In this document: positions 24,488 through 33,800 of the stretch, piece by piece
Position numbering within the stretch: position 1 is the first letter of the stretch
Layout: the number at the start of each line of letters is the position of its first letter
IMG/VR virus record: IMGVR_UViG_3300017917_000952
Location: 124,001 to 188,000 of that record
Length of the DNA: 64,000 nucleotides
From: a virus
Reading direction: 5' to 3' (one strand)
Made by a program: the position numbers and the translations under genes
Notes under the pieces: generated by a model
The model's input: the letters and a program-made list of their open reading frames with translations, nothing else
Database searches by the model: none
Told to the model about the DNA's origin: nothing

Positions 24488-27313
24488 ATGGCAATTACAG
24501 CAATAAGTAAAGACTTCGTAGTCAAATCCGGTGCGCTCGTTCAGGGAACGCAGGCGGTAACATCGTCAACAGGCCAGACGGCAACGCTTCAAGTTAATGG
24601 CGGAGTTGCAATTGCCAAGAACTTAATCGTAGGCACAACTGCTTCTATTTGGGGCGCACAAACAAACTACGGTCCCCTAACAGTTAACGGGCTAACTTCG
24701 CTTGCAGGATTAACCGCAGGTACTTCGACATTAACTTCTTTGCAGGTTACTGGACCAAGTTTATTTCAAGGCCAGACACTATTCACAGGCGCAGTAAACA
24801 CATTTAGCGGTTCGCTATTCATTACTGGTACAAACATTTTAACTGTTGACACAGGTGCAACGAACTTAGGTGGAACCTTAAACGTTGCAGGTGTAACTAG
24901 CATTACAAATAATACAGCAGCCGATTCTGCTGGTAATACTGGTGCTCTTGTAGTAACTGGTGGCATTTTAACACAGAACAATTTAGTTGTCGAAAGTACT
25001 GCATACAACACTACAACTAATACCGCAAACGCTTTATATGTAGCAGGCGGTATCTATGCAGATGGTGGATTAACTGTTGGCTCAAACGGTCCTGTACTGT
25101 TCAAAGGACCAGTTACATTTAGCGGTACATCGACGTATGTATTCTCTACGCAAACAGTTTATACAGACAACATCTTAAACTTACACGTTCCACCAGGCGG
25201 CATTGATAATCAATGGACCTTAGATGACGGTAAAGATATCGGCTTTAGATTCCACTATTATACAAACAGCACAGATACAAACGCTGCTCTTGTTCTAGCC
25301 AACGATAGTAAGTACCTAGAATGGTACGCAGCAGGTGCAGAAGGTACTAGCACATTTGCAGGAAGTAGTTACGGTACGTTTAAAACTGGCAATATGATTG
25401 CCGGTCGCGGAATGCGAATCGGATCGTTTGCTAGCACTACAGCCAGCGTAGCAGGTGAAAAACTTACAGTATTTGGCGGCATTTACTCAGATAGTATTGT
25501 AACTGCAACAACATTCGTTGGCGCACTATCTGGAACTGCTACATTTGCAACTAACATTATTGGCGGCGCAGCAGGCAGTTTACCTTATCAAAGTGCTCCT
25601 AATACAACTGCTCTATTACCAATTGGTACAAACGGATACATCTTAACAGTATCCGGTGGAAACCCTGCATGGGCGCCAGTTAGTGGGTTAAGTGCTGGTA
25701 ACGCTACAACTGCAAGTAACCTTGCAGGCGGTCTAGCAGATCAAATTCCTTATCAAAGTGCTCCTGGTCAAACAGTATTCAGTAGTGCATTAAGATTTAA
25801 TGGAACAACATTTACCACTACAAACGTAATTGTTAGCGGTACAGGTAATGCTACTGGATATAACAACGGTACAGGCGCATTGCAGGTAGCAGGTGGTGCT
25901 GCAATTAATAACGACTTGTGGGTTGGCGGCGATATTAACTTACAAGGTAACTTGTACTTAAAAGGCGCTGGTCTAGACCAAATCACAGGTAGTACAGGTA
26001 CATTCGACTTCATAAGCATTGAAGGTACTGGCACAAGTTTAACAGTATTTGATGGTGTTAGAATTGGTGGTGTAACAACTGTTACAAACACAACCGCAGT
26101 AAGCTCTACTAACACCGGTGCTCTACAAGTTCGTGGCGGCGTAGGTATTGCTGGCGGATTATTTGTTGGCGGTGCAATTACAGGTTCTTCTGCAACAATT
26201 ACCGGCAATCAGTCGATTGGTGGTAATTTAACAGTCACTGGTTACGAAACTATTAACGGTGGCGCTACAATCAGTGCGCTAACAGTAACTAATGCTGCAA
26301 CTGTTGGTACAAGTTTAGCAGTTACTGGATTCAGCAGTCTAAATGGCGGTGCAACAGCCAGCGCATTGACAGTAACTAATGCTGCAACAGTTGGCACAAG
26401 CCTAGCAGTAACTGGTTTCTCAAGTCTAAATGGCGGTGCAGTAATTAGTGCCGCAACAGTCACAAATAACTTAGCAGTTGGTGGCAACGAAACTATCACA
26501 GGTTATCTAACAGTTAACGGTGGTGGTACAATTAGCGCTCTAACCGTAACCAACGCAGTCACAGTTGGTACAAGTTTAGGAGTAACAGGATTTAGTAGCC
26601 TAAGTGGTGGTGCAACAATCAGTGCTGCTACAGTTACAAATAATTTAACAGTGGGCGGCAACGTTGCGGTTACGGGCTACAGTACTGTCGGTCTATTAAC
26701 TGCAACTGTATTCACTGCAACTAGTGCCAACATTATTGGCAACGAAACTGTAGGCGGTAACTTACAGGTAACTGGATTATTCACAGCAACTGGCGCATCT
26801 ACATTCGGTAACACTGTAAGTATTTCCGGTATTACCAGTATTACTAACGCAACTGACAGCAATGCTGTAAACAACGGCGCATTAGTAGTCAGCGGCGGCG
26901 TTGGTATTGCTAAGAGTCTAGTGGTAGGTGAAGACATTACCGTTGGAACTGCTACAACTCAAACAGTATTCAACAGTTTCTACAGCAATAACACCTTATA
27001 CGGTAACTATACCAGTGCTCATATTGTAACTAACAGTTTAATCAGTCTAGATACATGGAGTGCAACCGCTTACAGAACTGCAAAATACCTAGTTCAAGTT
27101 GTCGATGGTACTAAGATCCACGTACAAGAAATGTTAGTATTCCACGATGGAACTACAGTTTACATGACAGAATATGCTGTTGCAACAAGCCAGGGTGAAC
27201 TAGGAACATTTGACGCTACTCTAAGCGGTGGAACAATAACAGTTAAGTTCCAAGCAAACTATACACCTACACAGATGACTATCAAAGTAAGTAGGCAGAC
27301 AATTACATTATAA
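24488..27313 (+). CDS. 941-aa modular fibre protein with tandem 29-aa repeats
   Basis: Long Thr/Gly/Ala-rich fibre protein. Repeated GALxVxGGxxI...LxVGG modules occur about six times. About residues 225-300 hold a globular block (DNILNLHVPPGG, WTLDDGKDIGFRFHYY, KYLEWYAAG) that recurs in the 2520-aa protein. About residues 596-740 are five tandem units of 29 residues beginning SALTVTNAATVGTSLAVTGF. The C-terminal domain (YRTAKYLVQVVDG, VYMTEYAVATSQGELG) matches the preceding protein. It ends at a strong terminator. Probably part of the distal tail-fibre array. Confidence 0.78.
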   Translation: MAITAISKDFVVKSGALVQGTQAVTSSTGQTATLQVNGGVAIAKNLIVGTTASIWGAQTNYGPLTVNGLTSLAGLTAGTSTLTSLQVTGPSLFQGQTLFTGAVNTFSGSLFITGTNILTVDTGATNLGGTLNVAGVTSITNNTAADSAGNTGALVVTGGILTQNNLVVESTAYNTTTNTANALYVAGGIYADGGLTVGSNGPVLFKGPVTFSGTSTYVFSTQTVYTDNILNLHVPPGGIDNQWTLDDGKDIGFRFHYYTNSTDTNAALVLANDSKYLEWYAAGAEGTSTFAGSSYGTFKTGNMIAGRGMRIGSFASTTASVAGEKLTVFGGIYSDSIVTATTFVGALSGTATFATNIIGGAAGSLPYQSAPNTTALLPIGTNGYILTVSGGNPAWAPVSGLSAGNATTASNLAGGLADQIPYQSAPGQTVFSSALRFNGTTFTTTNVIVSGTGNATGYNNGTGALQVAGGAAINNDLWVGGDINLQGNLYLKGAGLDQITGSTGTFDFISIEGTGTSLTVFDGVRIGGVTTVTNTTAVSSTNTGALQVRGGVGIAGGLFVGGAITGSSATITGNQSIGGNLTVTGYETINGGATISALTVTNAATVGTSLAVTGFSSLNGGATASALTVTNAATVGTSLAVTGFSSLNGGAVISAATVTNNLAVGGNETITGYLTVNGGGTISALTVTNAVTVGTSLGVTGFSSLSGGATISAATVTNNLTVGGNVAVTGYSTVGLLTATVFTATSANIIGNETVGGNLQVTGLFTATGASTFGNTVSISGITSITNATDSNAVNNGALVVSGGVGIAKSLVVGEDITVGTATTQTVFNSFYSNNTLYGNYTSAHIVTNSLISLDTWSATAYRTAKYLVQVVDGTKIHVQEMLVFHDGTTVYMTEYAVATSQGELGTFDATLSGGTITVKFQANYTPTQMTIKVSRQTITL
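26273..26707 (+). repeat. five tandem 87-bp coding repeats
   Basis: Units begin near 26273, 26360, 26447, 26534 and 26621; units 1 and 2 differ mostly at third codon positions, and units alternate between SALTV and SAATV types. A substrate for copy-number change. Confidence 0.85.
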
Positions 27314-27326
27314 ATGTAACACACTA

Positions 27327-27353
27327 AAAATAGGGCTCATTGAGCCCTATTTT
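27327..27353 (+). terminator. rho-independent terminator after fibre operon
   Basis: AAAATAGGGCTC, loop ATT, GAGCCCTATTTT: twelve perfect pairs, then GTTTTGT. The A-rich 5' arm makes it possibly bidirectional. Confidence 0.92.
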
Positions 27354-27381
27354 GTTTTGTAAATCTGATTTTTCCTTTTTA

Positions 27382-27389
27382 TATAAATA
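27382..27389 (+). promoter_or_regulatory. late promoter, perfect TATAAATA
   Basis: Expected start near 27395; leader about 37 nt to the ATG at 27432 with GGAAAGGGAAACTAAAAGG as ribosome-binding region. Confidence 0.8.
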
Positions 27390-27431
27390 ACACTATTATA
27401 GCCATTTTGGTGGAAAGGGAAACTAAAAGGC

Positions 27432-27812
27432 ATGCCTATAAACGCCGACTTTAAAGTCAAGCACGGCCTTGTGGTCAATACCACAGCGACGTTCTTGTCA
27501 ACAGTAACTTCAACTAGCACTACAACAGGTGGTGTAATTCTATCCGGCGGTGTTGGCATTGCCAAAGATGTTTACATCGGTGGAACTGTAAACATCCTCA
27601 ACACTACCTCAGCAACAAATACAACAACTGGCGCACTACAGGTCGTAGGTGGCGTTGGTATTCAGGGCGATCTTTATGCCCGCAACATTTATATGAACGG
27701 TACTTTAGTAGGTACCTTTGGCGGCGGTGGTGGTGGCGGATACCCCTATATTGATTTAGGCTATGTTTGGGACACACCAGTAGCAGGATCAGTGGATCTA
27801 GGCTCGTTGTAA
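27432..27812 (+). CDS. short fibre-module protein
   Basis: A 126-aa protein: MPINADFKVKHGLVVNTTATFLST start, then GGVILSGGVGIAKDVYIGG and GALQVVGGVGIQGDLYARN modules, a run of glycines, and YPYIDLGYVWDTPVAGSVDLGSL at the end. It looks like the N-terminal part of a fibre made as a separate chain, possibly an adaptor for the 2520-aa protein, which starts 24 nt later and has no promoter of its own. Confidence 0.72.
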   Translation: MPINADFKVKHGLVVNTTATFLSTVTSTSTTTGGVILSGGVGIAKDVYIGGTVNILNTTSATNTTTGALQVVGGVGIQGDLYARNIYMNGTLVGTFGGGGGGGYPYIDLGYVWDTPVAGSVDLGSL

Positions 27813-27835
27813 ATTAACATGTAAGAGAAACAATA

Positions 27836-30800
27836 ATGACATCTGTATTACAATTTAGAAGAGGAAACACAGCACAGAACGATGCGTTCACAGGTGCTGT
27901 AGCAGAAATTAGTATCGATACAAGTACTAATACCTTACGTGTTCATAACGCAGTTACACCGGGCGGTACATTTATTATGCCAACACTGCGTTTAACCAAC
28001 GCAGAAAGATTAACAACAACTGCACAAGTAGGTCAATTTATATACGTCACTGATAACGTATCGGCGGGAGTTGCGCCAACATGGGTAGGCGATGGAGTAA
28101 CAGCAGGTGGCGTAGTTGCAGCGGGCGGTGTTGTATCAGCCGCATCTACAGCAAGTAATTTATCAGCAGGTACCGCTGGTCAGATTCCTTATCAAACAGG
28201 ACCCGGTGCAACCAGTTTCTTTGGTCCGGGATCTGCTGGACAGTTTTTACTAAGCAACGGAACAAGTGCGCCTGCATTTACAAATACCTTAACATATTCT
28301 AACGGTAGCATTAGAGTCGACGGTACTGCTAATGCTACTTCAACTAGTACCGGTGCGTTAATTGTTGCAGGCGGCATCGGTGTTGCGGGCGATGTGTATG
28401 TCGGCGGTAAAATTGTTTCTCAACAATTAGAAATTCAACTTACTACTGTAACTACAACATTAATTCAAACCGACGATGTCATTAAAACATCCAACACAAC
28501 CGCGGCACATAACGCTACTACTGGTGCCCTACAAATTGCCGGTGGCATAGGTGTCGGCGGAAGTATTTTTGTTGCAGGTAATGTAACCGCTACTACATTC
28601 TTTGGAAACTTAACTGGTACAGCCAGCACCGCAACTGCTGCGGCAACTGCTTACTCGACAATTGGCACACATACTGCTGGTACAGGTCTAAGTGGTACTA
28701 CTTTCAACGGCAGTGCAAACGTTACCTGGACATTGAACACTGCTACACTAATGCAGACAGCCGTTAACCTAAACGGCGGCGCAGCAGGTAGTTTACCATA
28801 TCAAAGCGCAGCAGGCGCAACAACATTCCTAGGAATCGGTACTAGCGGATTTGTATTAACCAGTAACGGCAGTGCTCCTACATGGACAGCATTGAGCGGA
28901 CTTAGTGCAGGTCTTGCCACAACGGCAAGCAACATTGCAGGTGGATTAGCAGATCAAATTCCTTATCAAAGTGCTCCTGGACAAACAACATTTAACGCAG
29001 CACTTCGTTTCAACGGAACAACATTTACCACAACAAATATTGTCGTAAGCGGTACAACAAATTCATTATCTAATACCAGCACACAGGGCGCACTATTAGT
29101 CACTGGCGGTGCTGCAATCGCTAAAGACTTATTTGTAGGTGGTGATATTAACCTACAGGGTAACCTGTACCTAAAGGGCGCCGGCCTTGACCAGATTACA
29201 GGTAGTACAGGTACATTTGATTACGTAAGCATTGAAGGTACCGGTACTGGATTAACCGTTGCTGACGGAGTATCTATTGGCGGCGACACATTAATTACAA
29301 AGACTACCGCAGCAAGTTCTACTAACACGGGTGCGTTACAAGTCCGGGGCGGCGTTGGTATTGCTGGCGGCCTTGTTGTTGCTACTGTTGTAACTGCAAC
29401 TAACTTCTCTGGTTCTTTAAGCGGTGGTACAGGCGGGGCGATTGTATATCAAAGTGCTGCAAATACTACAGCATTCTTAAGTACATCCACGACTGGTAAC
29501 TTCCTACAAGGTAACTTTAACGGTGCTCCTACTTGGACTAGCACAGGTAGCATGTATGTAGGTAGTTCCGTATTTGCAGAAGATATTCGTGGCGGGACAA
29601 ACGGACAAATTGTTTATCAAATCTCAGCAGGTAATACTGGTTTTGTCGGTCCTGGCACAACAGGTAACCTCTTCATTAGTGGCGGTGGAGGAACTCCAAG
29701 TTTCTTAGCAACAGGTGCCGCAGGTACTTTCTTAGGCAGTGCAGGTTCTGGTTCTGCTCCGGTATGGACTACAACTGCAACGATGTATGTACAAAACTCT
29801 AACGTAAGTACAAATCTACGTGGTGGAGTTGCAGGACAATTACACTATCAAACAGCCGCAGATACAAGTGGTTACATCACAACCGCTACAACAGGTAACT
29901 TCTTACAGGCCAACTTCAACGGTGCACCTACATGGACTAGCACAAGTAGTATGTATGTTAACCGTGCAACATTGGCAGACAGTGCTACAACAGCAACAAG
30001 TGCGGGTACTGCTTATGCAACTATCGGTACACTAACTGCCGGTACAGGTCTAACAGGTACTGCGTTCAATGGTAGTGCAAACCAAACTTGGACATTGAAC
30101 ACTGCTACCTATATGGCCAGTGCCGTAACTGCTAACAACTTAGCAGCAGGCGCAGCAGGTAGTCTGCCTTACCAGACATCTGCTGGCGCAACTACTTTCC
30201 TCGGTATCGGTACTAGCGGATATGTATTAACCAGTAACGGTACTGCTCCTACATGGAGTGCATTAAGCGGATTAAGTGCCGGTAACGCAACTACAGCAAC
30301 AAACTTAGCCAACGGTCTTGCAGGGCAGATTCCTTATCAATCTGGAGCAGGTTCGACAACATTCTTAGGAACTGCAACAACAGGTAACTTCTTACAAGCC
30401 AACTTTAATGGCGCACCGCTATGGACATCTAGCGGTACCATGTATGTTAACAGTGCGGTATTTGCAGAAGATCTGTATGGAGGAAGCTCTGGACAGTTAG
30501 TCTATCAAAGCAATCTTAACACAACTGCTTTTGTAACTACAGCAACCGCAGGCAACTTCTTACAGGCAAATGGTACTAATGCACCAACTTGGACAACAAC
30601 AGCATCTATGCATGTCGGTGCTGCGGTTACTGCAAGTAAGATTGTTGGTGGCACAGACGGACAGTTAGTCTATCAAATTTCTACAGGCGTAACAGGATTT
30701 GCTGGACCGGGCACTGCTGGACAATTATTAGTCAGCGGCGGTACTAGCGCACCAACATACACAAATACTAGCAGCATCTATATTCAAGACGCTAACGTAA

Positions 30801-33800
30801 GCACAAACCTACGTGGTGGTGTTGCAGGCCAAGTACATTACCAGACTGGTGCTAACACAAGCGGTTATATTTCAACTGCTACAACAGGTAACTTTCTACA
30901 GGCCAACTTCAATGGTGCTCCTACTTGGACCACAACTGCTAACATCTATGTAGCCAATGCTGCGGTTAGCACAAACCTACGCGGTGGTACACCATATCAG
31001 ATTCCTTATCAAACTGCTGCGAACACAACAGCATTTGCTAACTCAGGTACAAGCGGTCAATTCTGGCAAGCAACAACCAATGGCGCACCCGTATGGACCT
31101 CAACAGGCAGCATGTATGTTAATCGTGCTGTAAATGCCGATAATGCTACATTGGCTATCTCTGCCCAAGTTGCAGACGAAGTAAAAACTTTATCTAGAAG
31201 CGACAACGTTAATCGTTATCCTACTTTTGTGTTTGGTAACAATCCCTCGCTATCTCCAGAAGGACTTTACACAACTGGCAGTTTCTACGTTAATGCTCAG
31301 TCTGGTCTTGTAAATTTAAACAGCCTGTCCGTTAACAATACAGCCTATAGCACATCATCCGGTGTTAGTAACGCATTATACGTTGCCGGCGGCGCATTTA
31401 TTAACGGCGGCCTAACCGTTGCAACAGATGCTCCTGTACTATTCAAGGGCCCTGTGACCTTTGCCGGTACTGCGACATACGCATACAGTACCAACACTGT
31501 ATATACTGACAACATCTTAAACTTACACACACCCCCAGGTGGTGTAGGAACTGCATGGACCTTAGATGACGGTAAAGACATTGGGTTTGTTTTCCACTAC
31601 TATAAGAGCGTTGACAAAAACGGATTCTTAGGATTAGGTAACGACTCTGGTTACTTAGAATGGTATGAAAACGGCACAGAAAGCGGCGGTATATTTACAG
31701 GTACAAACTACGGTACATTTAAGACTGCTGCGATCAAACTGGTAGGTGGTACTGCTAATGCAGGAAACACATCTACCGGCGACCTAACTGTTCTAGGTGG
31801 CGTTGGTGTCGGCGGTAGCGTTTATGTCGGCGGCAACATTACTGTAGCGGGAACAATTAACGCAAGTATTACAGGTATTTCTACAACAGCAACAAACTTA
31901 GCAGGTGGACTGGCGGGCCAGTTACCGTATCAAAGTGCCGCAGGTGTTACATCGTTCATTACTACGGCTACTACCGGTAACTTCCTACAGGCCAACTTCA
32001 ATGGTGCTCCTACTTGGACATCGACGGCTAACATCTACGTTAATCGTGCAACACTGGCAGACAGTGCTACTGCTGCAACAACAGCAACAAGTGCGGGTAC
32101 TGCTTATGCAACAATTGGTACATTAACTGCCGGTACAGGCCTAACAGGTACTGCATTCAACGGTAGCGCAAACCAAACCTGGACATTGAACACAGCCACT
32201 TATATGGGCAGTGCTGTAACTGCTAATAACTTAGCAGGCGGAACACCGTATCAAATACCATATCAAAGTGCGGCTAACACCACACTGTTTGCAAGTTCGG
32301 GAACAACCGGCCAGTTCTGGCAAGCAACAACCAATGGTGCACCTGTATGGACAACAACGGCTAACATCTACGTTCAAAATTCTGTTCTCTCTACGCACCA
32401 ACGAGGCGGTGTAGGCGGCCAGTTACAGTATCAAAGTGCAGTTGACACTACAGCATTTGTAAGCACTGCAACCACTGGTAACTTCTTACAAGCAAACTTC
32501 AACGGCGCACCTACATGGACCACAACTGCTAACATCTATGTGGCTAACGCCGTAGTCAGTACAAATATTCGAGGCGGCACCAATTGGCAAATTCCGTATC
32601 AGAGTGCTGCAAATACTACTGCGTTTGCTAACTCAGGTACTAGTGGTCAGTTCTGGCAAGCAACAACCAACGGCGCACCTGTATGGACATCGACAGGCAG
32701 TATGTATGTTGGTCGTGCTGTAATTGCCGACAGTGCAAGTGGCGGTAGTGCTCAGGTCAATACTGTAGCACAGCCAACAAACTTTGATTATTTCTTAACA
32801 TTTGTTGATGCAAACAATGCAAGTGCAGCGGCAGAATTTGTCTACACAACTAGCAGCATCTATGTAAACCCAAGTGCTGGTAACCTACGTGTATCTGGTA
32901 TTGTTACTGCAACAACATTTGTCGGTAACGTAACAGGTAACTTAACAGGTACAGCAAGTAACGCAACAACAGCAACTAGTGCCGCTACTGCTTACGCAAC
33001 TATCGGTACACATACCGCCGGCACAGGCCTAAGTGGAACCACATTCAATGGAAGTGCAAACGTAACCTGGACCTTGAACACTGCTACCTATATGGCCAGT
33101 GCCGTAACTGCTAACAACCTAGCAGGTGGTAGTGCAGGTCAATTTGCGTTCCAGACAGGCGCTGGCGCTACATCTTTTGCATCAACTGGCAGTATGTATG
33201 TTGGTCGTGCTGTAATTGCCGACAGTGCAAGTGGTGGTAGTGCTCAGGTCAATACTGTTGCACAACCTCTAAGTGCTGATTACTTCTTAACTTTTGTTGA
33301 TACAAATAACGCAAGTGCAGCAGCAGAAAGTGTTTATACAACCAGTAGCATCTACGTAAATCCAAGCGCCGGTAACCTACGTGTATCTGGTATTGTTACT
33401 GCAACAACATTTGTTGGAAACTTAACAGGCAATGTAACAGGTAACTTAACTGGTACTGCTAGCACTGCAACTGCCGCAGGTACTGCCTATGCAACCATTG
33501 CGGCACACACCGCTGGCGCAGGTCTAAGCGGATCTACATTCAACGGTAGTACTGCGGTAACATGGACTTTAAACACAGCCACTTACATGGCTAGTGCTGT
33601 AACTGCTAATAACTTAGCAGCAGGCGCAGCAGGAAGTCTACCGTATCAAAGTGCGGCAGGTACAACTACTTTCTTAGGTATTGGTACCAGCGGATTTGTA
33701 TTAACCAGTAACGGTAGTGCTCCTACATGGACAGCACTAAGTGGCCTGAGTGCAGGAACAGCAACTACAGCAACAAATGCCGACAATGTAAGAACTGTTC

